DNA of 64,000 bases from assembly GCF_015221995.1 (NCBI RefSeq), contig NZ_JADFFM010000001.1:620001-684000 (forward strand), written 5' to 3'. The position numbers and the translations under genes were made by a program. Positions 26,665 to 41,700 of this stretch are shown here, piece after piece. This stretch comes from Mucilaginibacter boryungensis (GTDB taxonomy: Bacteria > Bacteroidota > Bacteroidia > Sphingobacteriales > Sphingobacteriaceae). How positions within the stretch are numbered: position 1 is the first letter of the stretch; every line of letters starts with the position of its first letter. The notes under the pieces were generated by a model, which was given only the letters and a program-made list of their open reading frames with translations, was not told the origin of the DNA and did not search any database.

Positions 26665-28265
26665 TAGCCATGAGCAACATTGTATCCCGTCTTACCACGC
26701 TGGATTATGCCATTGTGGCGGCCTATCTGGTTATCCTGTTCGTGATAGGCTACCGCGCCAGCTTCGGCAAAAAGAAGAAATCGGAAGAGAATGATACGCT
26801 GTTTTTGGCCAACAAATCGTTAGGGTGGAGTAGTATTGGCTTTAACATGTGGGGCACCAATGTGGGCCCATCTATGCTGGTGGCATTTGCCAGTATCGGT
26901 TTTAAAACGGGTATTGTGGCCATTAATTTTGAATGGTATGCCTTTATATTCCTGATGCTGCTGGCGCTGGTTTTCGCGCCGCGGTACATCGCCGCCAAAG
27001 TATCAACAATGCCCGAATTTATGGGTAACCGTTACGGCGATTCCACTCAAAACATTTTGGCCTGGTACGCGCTCATCAAAATACAGATCTCGTGGTTAAG
27101 TCTCGGCTTGTTTGCAGGCGGCTTTTTGGTACGGCAAATCTTAGGCATCCCCATGTGGCAATCGGTTATTGTGCTGGTTTCCTTTGCGGGGATATTCGCT
27201 TACGCTGGGGGCCTGAAAGCTATTGCTAAAGTAAATGTGTTTCAGATGTTGCTGCTTATAGGCGTTTCCATTACGCTTACCATCATCGGCGTGAACAAAG
27301 CCGGTGGACTGGTAAATATCTATCACAAAGTCCCTTCGCATTTCTGGAACCTGGTGCGCCCTGCCAGCGACCCAGATTACCCCTGGTATGCTATTTTATT
27401 AGGTTACCCGGTATCCGCGGTAGCGTTTTTCTGTACCGACCAGGCTATGGTGCAATCAGTTCTGGGCGCTAAAAACCTTGAACAGGGTCAATTAGGAGTG
27501 AACTTTATCGGCTGGTTAAAAATCCTGTCGCTCCCTTTGTTCATCCTTACGGGGATACTTTGCCTGCTCCTGTTTCCATCCTTAAAAAATCCTGACGAAG
27601 CCTACATGACAATGGTCACCAACCTTTTCCCGCCAGGAATGAATGGTTTGGTAATTGTGGTACTGATAGCGGTGCTGGTAGGAACTATTGGCTCGTCGTT
27701 AAACTCGCTGAGTACAGTGTTTACTATGGATGTCTACGCCAAAAAGATCAACCCAAAAGCTACCAATAAGCAACTCATCACCATGGGGCGCATTACAGTT
27801 GTAGTCGGCTGTTTGCTGGCTATTGGCGTGGCGCTGGCTATTGATAGCATTAAAGGACTGAACCTGTTCGATGTATTCCAATCGGTGCTTGGCTTCATCG
27901 CGCCGCCACTGTCCGTAGTGTTCCTGCTGACGGTATTCTGGCCGAGGATGAGTAAGCTATCGGTGAACCTGATCTTATCTGCGGGCTCGGCGGTAAGTTT
28001 GGGAACTGGCGTGTTGTATCTGTGGGTATTCCCGCAAAAGGAGTATCACATCTGGCCGCATTATCTGCTGCTATCGTTTCTCATTTTCGCGTTCCTGTTT
28101 GTGGCGGCCATTGTTATCGCCTTGCTGGACAGAGCGCCCGTGCGCTATGTAGCCACTGCCGAACAAACCGCCGAGATTGCTAAACCAACCAAAAAAGTAA
28201 AAATTGCGTGGGCTATGTTATGCGTAGTAATGGTAATTTTATATATCATATTTAACGGACATTAA
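26661..28265 (+). CDS. Sodium:solute symporter (SSS family)
   Basis: 534-residue inner-membrane protein with about 13-14 hydrophobic segments, as usual for the family. Marks are DYAIVAAYLVILFVIGY in helix 1, TLFLANKSLGWSSIGFN, GFNMWGTNVGPSML, and FYCT-like FFCTDQAMVQSVLGAKN, close to the AKD-type loop of SSS sugar carriers. It probably imports a monosaccharide or uronate made in the periplasm. It starts inside the last codons of the oxidoreductase gene and is followed 6 bp later by a rhamnosidase. A second, different SSS symporter lies on the minus strand at 41701-43275. Confidence 0.9.
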   Translation: MIAMSNIVSRLTTLDYAIVAAYLVILFVIGYRASFGKKKKSEENDTLFLANKSLGWSSIGFNMWGTNVGPSMLVAFASIGFKTGIVAINFEWYAFIFLMLLALVFAPRYIAAKVSTMPEFMGNRYGDSTQNILAWYALIKIQISWLSLGLFAGGFLVRQILGIPMWQSVIVLVSFAGIFAYAGGLKAIAKVNVFQMLLLIGVSITLTIIGVNKAGGLVNIYHKVPSHFWNLVRPASDPDYPWYAILLGYPVSAVAFFCTDQAMVQSVLGAKNLEQGQLGVNFIGWLKILSLPLFILTGILCLLLFPSLKNPDEAYMTMVTNLFPPGMNGLVIVVLIAVLVGTIGSSLNSLSTVFTMDVYAKKINPKATNKQLITMGRITVVVGCLLAIGVALAIDSIKGLNLFDVFQSVLGFIAPPLSVVFLLTVFWPRMSKLSVNLILSAGSAVSLGTGVLYLWVFPQKEYHIWPHYLLLSFLIFAFLFVAAIVIALLDRAPVRYVATAEQTAEIAKPTKKVKIAWAMLCVVMVILYIIFNGH

Positions 28266-28271
28266 ACCTGT

Positions 28272-30464
28272 ATGAATACCACTAACCTGAAAAAACTGAG
28301 TAAATATATTGGCGTGGCCCTATGCTTCGGTATGCTGTTTTTTGCCGATGCCGCCGTGGCCCAAAAAGCTACCTGGATATGGTACCCCGGCGATTACGAG
28401 ATTTGGCTGAGCAACAAAATGCAAAACCGCCGCACCGAACGCGGCGCGTTCCTGCCGCCACTGTGGAAAGAGGACAGCCATTATGTGCTGATAGAGTTTC
28501 ATAAAGATTTTACTCTGCCCAAAGCCGAAAAGGTTGAGCTATCGATTGAAGGGCAATACAACGTGAAAATAGATGGTAAGGCATTTGCGGGTTATCCAAA
28601 ATCAATAGATGTCCCCGCAGGGAAGCACCGCATCAGTCTGAAAGTTTACAACCAGGCTAATGTGCCGTCAATCTATGTAAAAGCCCCCGATTTGGTATCG
28701 GATGAAACCTGGCTGGCTACTTTCGAGGATAAGGAATGGATAGATGCATCGGGCAAAAGTTCCGATCTGTCGGCTACCAAATATGTAAATGCGGGTGCCT
28801 GGAATTTCTATGATCCAAACTCGGGTCCGGCCGAATTTAAACTGCCTACAGAGGAGCATAAGGCGGTTAAAAAGGAGATGATGAACAGTGCCATCCTTGT
28901 TGATTTTGGTAAAGAAACCTTTGGGTTTATCAAGTTCCTGGGCTTAAAAGGTAAGGGGAAGGTAACGCTATATTATGGCGAGTCAAAAGAAGAAGCGTTA
29001 TCATTTGATCATGCCGAATTGGTAGATGAATTGCCGGTAGACCAGTCACAAAAAAGCGATGTAGTAATGGAAGGGTCGCGGGCATTCCGTTATGTCAATG
29101 TTAAATTGGAAGGAAATATAAGTGCCGATGATATCACCATGCTATACGAATACTCGCCCGTTGAACAGCGGGGCAGTTTTAAATGTAACGATGAGCAGAT
29201 CAACAAAATTTGGGATGTGGCGGCCTATACCCTGCACCTGAATACCCGCGAGTTTTTTATAGACGGTATTAAACGCGACCGCTGGGTATGGAGCGGTGAT
29301 GCTTACCAAAGCTACGCCATGAATTACTACCTGTACTTTGATTCTCCAACCGTAACCCGCACGCTGTACGCCCTGCGCGGTAAAGACCCGGTGACCAGCC
29401 ATATCAATACCATTATGGATTATACTTTTTACTGGTTCCTGGGCATTCATGACTATTACCAGTATAGCGGTGATAAGGCGTTTATCCAACAAATTTATCC
29501 GCGCATGCAAACGCTGATGAACTGGTGCCTGGCGCGACGCGATAAAGATGGCCTGATGACTGGCCTGCCGGGCGATTGGACATTTATAGACTGGGCCGAC
29601 GGCTTAAGCAAAAAAGGCGAAATAAGCTTTGAGCAATTGCTGCTTTGCCGCAGTTTGGAAACCATGGCTCAATGCGCCGATTTAATGGGTGAGAAAGCCG
29701 AAAGTGCGAAATACAAGCAAATGGCTGCCTCGCTGAAAACCAAAATATTTCAATACTACTGGAACCCGCAAAAAGGGGCGCTGGTGCACAGTCGCGTTGA
29801 TGGCAAGCAGACAGATAACGTAACCCGTTACAGTAATATGTTCTCTATCTTCTTCAACTACTTTACCGAGGCACAGAAGCAGCAGGTGAAGAAATCGGTG
29901 TTGCTGAATGATAAGATCCAGAAGATCACCACGCCGTACATGCACTTTTATGAACTGGAAGCGCTATGCGCCATGGGCGAACAAAATTATGTGTTGAAAG
30001 AAATGAAAGATTACTGGGGCGGCATGCTAAACCTGGGCGCCACCACTTTTTGGGAAGAGTACAACCCGGCCAAATCGGGCGCCGACCATTACAGCATGTA
30101 TGGCCGCGAGTTTGGCAAAAGCCTGTGCCATGCCTGGGGGGCCAGCCCGATATATCTTTTGGGTAAATACTACCTGGGCGTGAAACCAACCGCGCCGGGT
30201 TACAGTCAGTACACCATCACTCCCAAACTGGGCGGCTTGCAATGGATGGAAGGCAGCGTACCTACACCTAACGGCGATATTAAAGTACGCTGCGACGCCA
30301 AACAAATAAAGGTAAGCGCCGAAACCGGCACAGGTACCCTGCACTTTACCAGCAGCACCATACCAGTTTGTAAAGAAGGTGCAGTAGTTGCTAAGGGCAA
30401 AAATGTTTATGAGGTAACTATCGCTAAAGGGAAGAAGTATACGGTGGAGTATAGTGCGATGTAA
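28272..30464 (+). CDS. GH78-type alpha-L-rhamnosidase, short form
   Basis: 730 residues, signal peptide ending at about residue 30 (DAAVAQ). It lacks the N-terminal fibronectin-like domains of the longer GH78 at 15549. Layout: N-terminal sandwiches (TWIWYPGDYEIW; VLIEFHKDFTL), then the (alpha/alpha)6 barrel and a C-terminal sandwich (ITPKLGGLQWMEGSVPTPNG). The general-acid region reads DGIKRDRWVWSGD (Asp 336 at the usual Glu/Asp position), and the base is the Glu pair in GATTFWEEYNP (about 595). It follows the symporter by 6 bp and is followed by repeat family A copy 2. Linkage specificity is not visible. Confidence 0.87.
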   Translation: MNTTNLKKLSKYIGVALCFGMLFFADAAVAQKATWIWYPGDYEIWLSNKMQNRRTERGAFLPPLWKEDSHYVLIEFHKDFTLPKAEKVELSIEGQYNVKIDGKAFAGYPKSIDVPAGKHRISLKVYNQANVPSIYVKAPDLVSDETWLATFEDKEWIDASGKSSDLSATKYVNAGAWNFYDPNSGPAEFKLPTEEHKAVKKEMMNSAILVDFGKETFGFIKFLGLKGKGKVTLYYGESKEEALSFDHAELVDELPVDQSQKSDVVMEGSRAFRYVNVKLEGNISADDITMLYEYSPVEQRGSFKCNDEQINKIWDVAAYTLHLNTREFFIDGIKRDRWVWSGDAYQSYAMNYYLYFDSPTVTRTLYALRGKDPVTSHINTIMDYTFYWFLGIHDYYQYSGDKAFIQQIYPRMQTLMNWCLARRDKDGLMTGLPGDWTFIDWADGLSKKGEISFEQLLLCRSLETMAQCADLMGEKAESAKYKQMAASLKTKIFQYYWNPQKGALVHSRVDGKQTDNVTRYSNMFSIFFNYFTEAQKQQVKKSVLLNDKIQKITTPYMHFYELEALCAMGEQNYVLKEMKDYWGGMLNLGATTFWEEYNPAKSGADHYSMYGREFGKSLCHAWGASPIYLLGKYYLGVKPTAPGYSQYTITPKLGGLQWMEGSVPTPNGDIKVRCDAKQIKVSAETGTGTLHFTSSTIPVCKEGAVVAKGKNVYEVTIAKGKKYTVEYSAM

Positions 30465-30474
30465 ATATTTCTTA

Positions 30475-30567
30475 CGTCATCCCGAACTTGTTTCGGGATC
30501 TCACTTGCTTAGTCGTAAGGTATATGAGACTTGTCTTATGGGATGCAGACACAAGTTCGGCATGACG
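30475..30567. repeat. Palindromic intergenic repeat, family A copy 2
   Basis: 93 bp, with the same CGTCATCCCGAACTTGTTTC left end as copy 1 and a right end CAAGTTCGGCATGACG. The centre differs, and the right arm has lost part of its local hairpin (GCAGACACAAGTTCGGC). It fills the gap before the GH2 gene, ending 14 bp before its start codon. Confidence 0.9.
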
Positions 30568-30581
30568 ATAACTTTAATTAA

Positions 30582-37153
<6,572 letters not shown>

Positions 37154-37157
37154 AGTT

Positions 37158-39182
37158 ATGAAAAGATTATTGTGTGCAGGAATTGGATTAATGTTGATGA
37201 TAGCATCCGCGAACGCGCAAACCAAGGCGTTAACTAATACCAGCGCCAGTCCGTACGCCAGGTTAAGCAGCGTAGACATGGGCAACGTAACCTGGACCAA
37301 AGGCTTCTGGGCCGATAGGTTTAAGGTTTGCCGCGATACCATGATCCCCAATCTTTGGAAAATCTATACCGACCCAAAGATTAGTCACGCGTTCAAGAAC
37401 TTTGAGATAGCTGCGGGGTTAGACACCGGTTCGCACGAAGGCCCACCATTTCACGATGGCGACTTTTACAAGCTGATGGAAGCCGTTGCCAGTATGTATG
37501 CTACTACTCACGATCCAAAACTGGATGCGCTTATGGATCATGCCATCGCGGTAATTGCCAAAGGTCAGCGTAAGGATGGGTACATCCATACCCCGGTAAT
37601 TATCTCCGCGCAAAAAAAAGGGCAGGAAACCGCTTTTAAAGATCCTAATAACTTTGAGGCCTATAATCTTGGTCACCTGATGACGGCGGCTTGCGTGCAT
37701 TATCGGGTGACCGGGAAAAAGAATTTCCTGAACATCGCTATTAAGGCTGCTGATTACTTGTATAACTTTTATAATTCATCTTCAGCCGAGGCATCGCGCA
37801 GCGCCATTTGCCCGTCGCACTATATGGGGGTGGTTGAAATGTACCGCACTACGGGTAACCCCAAATATCTGCAGCTATCTAAAAAACTAATTGATATACG
37901 CGGTACCACAGGCAACGGCACCGATGATAACCAGGACAGGATCCCTTTTCGCCAGCAAACCAAGGCCATTGGGCACGCCGTGCGTGGTAATTACCTGTAC
38001 GCCGGTGTTGCCGATGTTTACGCCGAAACAGGCGACACCACGCTAATGCATTCGCTTAACGCGATATGGGACGATATGGTGACCCGCAAAATGTACATAA
38101 CCGGCGCTACCGGCGCTTTGTACGATGGTGTATCACCCGATGCTACCTCATATAATCCCAAAGAAATACAACAGGTGCACCAGGCCTACGGCAGGGATTA
38201 CCAGTTGCCTAACTACACTGCCCATAACGAAACCTGCGCCAACATTGGCAACGTGCTTTGGAACTGGCGCATGCTGCAGGTAACGGGCAAAGCCGAATAT
38301 GCTGATGTAATGGAACTTGCATTATATAACAGTGTACTATCAGGCATCAGCCTGAGCGGTCGTGGGTTTTTATATACTAATCCCTTAAGTGTTTCCGATG
38401 ATGAACCGTTTACGCCCCGGTGGTCTAAAGACCGGGTAGGTTATATTAAACTGTCCAATTGCTGCCCGCCAAATGTGGTGCGTACCATTGCCGAGATCAG
38501 TGATTATGCCTATAGTATTTCCGACAAGGGCTTGTACTTTAACCTATACGGCGGCAATAACCTGTCGACCAAACTAAAGAATGGTTCGGCTATCAAACTA
38601 TCACAAGTGACTGATTACCCCTGGAATGGCAGGATCAGCATCACGCTGGAACAAGTCCCGGCCAATGCTTTTTCTATGTTCTTCCGTATCCCGGGCTGGT
38701 GCAATGATGCAAGCTTAACTGTGAACGGCAAGGCAGTTAATGCAAGCCTTATTTCAGGCGAATATGCTGAAGTTAACCGCAACTGGAAAAGCGGCGATAA
38801 AGTTGAACTGGACCTGCCTATGTCCGCCAAACTAATGGAATCGAACCCGCTGGTAGAAGAAACCCGCAACCAGGTAGCCGTAAAACGTGGGCCAATAGTT
38901 TACTGTCTTGAATCGGTAGATCTGCCCCAAGGCCAAAAAATATTTAATGTGGCCCTGCCTGCTAAAATAGACCTGAAACCCGAGCTGATCCAAATTGACG
39001 GCAGCAATATAATGGCCCTAACCGGTAAAGCCGACCTGCGCAACGAAGCTAACTGGAAAAACCAATTGTATAAAGAGGTAAGCAACGATAAGCAATCGGT
39101 AAACATCCGCCTGGTACCCTACTACGCCTGGGGGAACCGCGGCCATGTGGATATGGAAACGTGGATACCGTTGGATAGGTAG
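37158..39182 (+). CDS. GH127 family (beta-L-arabinofuranosidase or aceric-acid hydrolase type)
   Basis: 674 residues, signal peptide ending SANAQ (about 21). GH127 uses a zinc-held cysteine as nucleophile. All four expected ligands are visible: Glu 358 and Cys 360 in HNETCANIGN, and Cys 435-Cys 436 in SNCCPPN, with the first of the pair as the likely nucleophile. The (alpha/alpha)6 barrel runs from GNVTWTKGFWADRF (about 42) to about 470, followed by two beta-sandwiches. Family members include arabinofuranosidases, and one RG-II member that, as I recall, removes aceric acid. It is the last plus-strand gene of the run and is followed by a very long hairpin. Confidence 0.9.
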   Translation: MKRLLCAGIGLMLMIASANAQTKALTNTSASPYARLSSVDMGNVTWTKGFWADRFKVCRDTMIPNLWKIYTDPKISHAFKNFEIAAGLDTGSHEGPPFHDGDFYKLMEAVASMYATTHDPKLDALMDHAIAVIAKGQRKDGYIHTPVIISAQKKGQETAFKDPNNFEAYNLGHLMTAACVHYRVTGKKNFLNIAIKAADYLYNFYNSSSAEASRSAICPSHYMGVVEMYRTTGNPKYLQLSKKLIDIRGTTGNGTDDNQDRIPFRQQTKAIGHAVRGNYLYAGVADVYAETGDTTLMHSLNAIWDDMVTRKMYITGATGALYDGVSPDATSYNPKEIQQVHQAYGRDYQLPNYTAHNETCANIGNVLWNWRMLQVTGKAEYADVMELALYNSVLSGISLSGRGFLYTNPLSVSDDEPFTPRWSKDRVGYIKLSNCCPPNVVRTIAEISDYAYSISDKGLYFNLYGGNNLSTKLKNGSAIKLSQVTDYPWNGRISITLEQVPANAFSMFFRIPGWCNDASLTVNGKAVNASLISGEYAEVNRNWKSGDKVELDLPMSAKLMESNPLVEETRNQVAVKRGPIVYCLESVDLPQGQKIFNVALPAKIDLKPELIQIDGSNIMALTGKADLRNEANWKNQLYKEVSNDKQSVNIRLVPYYAWGNRGHVDMETWIPLDR

Positions 39183-39201
39183 TCTGAACCGGGATTTAAC
39201 G

Positions 39202-39264
39202 AAAGCTTTGGGCCATGTGCGCTTCCCTCCCTTGGGGAGGGAAGCGCACATGGCCCAAAGCTTT
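39202..39264. terminator. Long perfect hairpin between convergent genes
   Basis: Left arm 39202-39230 (AAAGCTTTGGGCC...TTCCCTCC) and right arm 39236-39264 are exact reverse complements over 29 bp, extendable by one pair, around a 3-5 nt loop. It lies between the GH127 stop (39182) and the minus-strand DUF5703 stop (39275), so it can end transcription from both sides. T-runs beside it are short (CTTTT at right). Confidence 0.75.
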
Positions 39265-39274
39265 TGCATTGGTT

Positions 39275-41590
39275 TTACTTCAACATCACCTCCACATCCT
39301 TCATCCGTTCAGCAGGCAACACTTTTAATTCAGTGACTTTGCCATCTTTTAACACACCTTCTACTGTGGTGTTGTAGGGGGCGTGGAGTTTAAAGTGGGT
39401 ATCCCAATCTTTTGGCCAGGCGGGGAACAGGTAGATTTTGCGGCCATCCACCTGCATCAGCATTTCCTGTAAGCCTATCATGCCTGAGCCTCCCCAGTTA
39501 TGGTCGGGTGTCCAATCGAAACCGGGGCCCCAGAAAGCGGGGAAACGCCTGCCGGAATCTTTCAGTTTAAAGGTGGTCAGGTCGGCCGCTTCTTTGGTTA
39601 GACCAAGTCGCGCCGCCCAAATGTTGTCCTGCTTCCAGCCCTTGCCGCTGCGGAACTTGATAGCCAGCGTATCATATTTCCAGGTGTTCAGGGCAATGTT
39701 CAGGTCGGGTTTATTTAATCCATGTATGCCCCAGGGGAACACACTGTAAAACTGGGTGCTTTCTTCATTGTTAATGCGCTCCCAACTTTTGGCTGGTGAT
39801 AGCATCTGGTGACCGTTCATTTCGCGGTAAGTGATCGGCGGTATACGTTTGGCAAAGGCTTGCAATTTGCTACGCTCTTCTTTGGTTAGATAAATATCCG
39901 GCAATTCCAGCAGGCGTTTGGTAATGGTTTGCAGCGCCGCAATGGTGGAGTTGGAATTATAGGCCATCTTATAAGTTTCGGCACCAGCGCCGGGATATAG
40001 TATCAAATGTCCGTTACCATCAAGTGCTTTAAAACCACGCTGACGGGCCAGGTATTGGTAATGCTCATCAAAAAAAGTGAGGCAGCTTTGTATAAAAGGC
40101 AGGTATTGGTGAATGTCCTTCGCTTCGTAACGTTCTGTTTCCAGCATCATCAGGCAAAATTCAAAAACGGTATCCCAGGTGTATTCCAGCCAGGCGTTAT
40201 ATTCCACGCCCTTGTCAAAATTGGCAGGGCGTTTCCAGGTGTATTCGGCGCTGTTGGGTAGACCGAAATTTTCCAGTTGTTCGGTAAAGGCCGCGCCGCC
40301 GTGGTTCCAGTAAACTTTGCTGCGCAGTTCGGCGTTGTGCAGTGATCGCATATAGAAATCAAACTGCGGCTTCATCATATCAATATCGCCTCCCTTTAGC
40401 ATGGGAAAATAAACCAAACGCTGATTTTGCGCAGTCATTAAACCGCCGCCCCAGTTACGGAAATCGGGGGTGAAGTTTTGGCCTTTCGCAACAAAAAGCG
40501 GGTCGTAGGTAAACAAGCCGCCATTAAATTTAGTAGGGTATCCCCCATAAGCATTACAACCCAGCATGTAGCGGAATAACTGATAATTTTTCCCGGTTTG
40601 GTAGGCGGCAGATGTATCTGCTTTGCCGGTATTAATGTACACGAAGCTCCTGTCCCAATATTGCTGCCACCACGCGGCGGTTTTTTGCCAGACGGTTTTT
40701 TTATTCGCTTCCGCGGATGCGATGGTATTGTTTAAGCCTTTTTGCCACTCCGCTACAGATGGTGTTTGAGCAGTATTCAGATAAATAGTAATGTCTTGTT
40801 GTTTAGTTGCCGATTTGCTCGCTAACTTCCAACCTTCAAAATCGGTATCCTGATACTTGCCGCTGTAAGTTCCTGCGGGTTGCAGGTTGTCACCGTGCAT
40901 GGTGCCGCCGAAGGTTAGGTTCTTTAACGGGTTAAACATTTCGCCTTTTACGGCTTCCATCCCTTGTTGCTTTATGGTAGCATCAAAAATAGTGGCCTCA
41001 AGGTTGTGATGATAAAATTCAACAGCATTTCCTTTAAAAGCAATGTTATCCTTTAAAGTATTTACCGGCCCTTGCGGCGCAAATTTCCATGAGCCCTGGT
41101 TATTCTCGCGCCCTACAACTGGTCTATCTTTATAACGCCAGCTTTCGTAGTCAGCCTCGGTTTTTACCGGTTGGTTGCTTTGTACCTGCACATGTATCAC
41201 CGGGCGAAAAACATCAACCCATACTTTTATTTGCGTGGCTAAGCTGCCGTTTTTACCATTGATAAGCACCGAGCCGTTTTGCAACATCAATTGCTGCTTA
41301 AAATCGTTACCATCAAAAGGGTTGGGGCTTAGCTTTACCTTCACCCGGCCCAGTTTCAGCATGGCATTGTTTTCGTCGAATGTGCCGCTGCGGGCTATGT
41401 AAAAGTATAGTTCGCCTTTTTCTACCCATACGTTAAGGCCAATATCGCCGCCGCCGCAAGGCATGCTTTCGCTGCTGTTTTTACTCTGACTGGTCCAGAT
41501 TGCATTGTACTGGTCAATCTCTGCTGGTTTTTGGGCATAGCAGCTGATACATACATACAGGAGAAAGCAGATGAGGGCCAGTTTTTTCAT
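39275..41590 (-). CDS. DUF5703-containing putative glycosidase, exported
   Basis: 771 residues, signal peptide ending CYAQ (about 20). The N-terminal part (about 25-300) has the DUF5703-like pattern IWTSQSKNSSESMPCGGGDIG and ELYFYIARSGTFDENN, resembling the N-terminal sandwich of GH95-type enzymes. Residues about 320-700 look like an (alpha/alpha)6 barrel: LFRYMLGCNAYGGYPTKFNGG, LYPGAGAETYKMAYNSN, FWGPGFDWTPDHNWGGSGM. Candidate acids are the Glu in PGAGAETY and the Asp residues of the last motif. Activity is unproven. Separated from the symporter gene by a truncated family A repeat, it could still be the last gene of that minus-strand transcript. Confidence 0.7.
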   Translation of the reverse strand: MKKLALICFLLYVCISCYAQKPAEIDQYNAIWTSQSKNSSESMPCGGGDIGLNVWVEKGELYFYIARSGTFDENNAMLKLGRVKVKLSPNPFDGNDFKQQLMLQNGSVLINGKNGSLATQIKVWVDVFRPVIHVQVQSNQPVKTEADYESWRYKDRPVVGRENNQGSWKFAPQGPVNTLKDNIAFKGNAVEFYHHNLEATIFDATIKQQGMEAVKGEMFNPLKNLTFGGTMHGDNLQPAGTYSGKYQDTDFEGWKLASKSATKQQDITIYLNTAQTPSVAEWQKGLNNTIASAEANKKTVWQKTAAWWQQYWDRSFVYINTGKADTSAAYQTGKNYQLFRYMLGCNAYGGYPTKFNGGLFTYDPLFVAKGQNFTPDFRNWGGGLMTAQNQRLVYFPMLKGGDIDMMKPQFDFYMRSLHNAELRSKVYWNHGGAAFTEQLENFGLPNSAEYTWKRPANFDKGVEYNAWLEYTWDTVFEFCLMMLETERYEAKDIHQYLPFIQSCLTFFDEHYQYLARQRGFKALDGNGHLILYPGAGAETYKMAYNSNSTIAALQTITKRLLELPDIYLTKEERSKLQAFAKRIPPITYREMNGHQMLSPAKSWERINNEESTQFYSVFPWGIHGLNKPDLNIALNTWKYDTLAIKFRSGKGWKQDNIWAARLGLTKEAADLTTFKLKDSGRRFPAFWGPGFDWTPDHNWGGSGMIGLQEMLMQVDGRKIYLFPAWPKDWDTHFKLHAPYNTTVEGVLKDGKVTELKVLPAERMKDVEVMLK

Positions 41591-41632
41591 GATGCTAAGT
41601 TATATCAATTACAACATTGTCAAAATCAATTA

Positions 41633-41700
41633 CGTCATGCCGAACTTGGTTCGGCATCTCACTTGCAAAGTCTTCGCTTTATTAATCTGCGCGATGGGAG
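41633..41700. repeat. Truncated palindromic repeat, family A copy 3
   Basis: The left arm is intact (CGTCATGCCGAACTTGGTTC, hairpin TGCCGAA/TTCGGCA) and the central part ends GATGGGA exactly where the symporter's stop codon begins (41701). The right arm that full copies carry after GATGGGA is missing. Confidence 0.75.
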
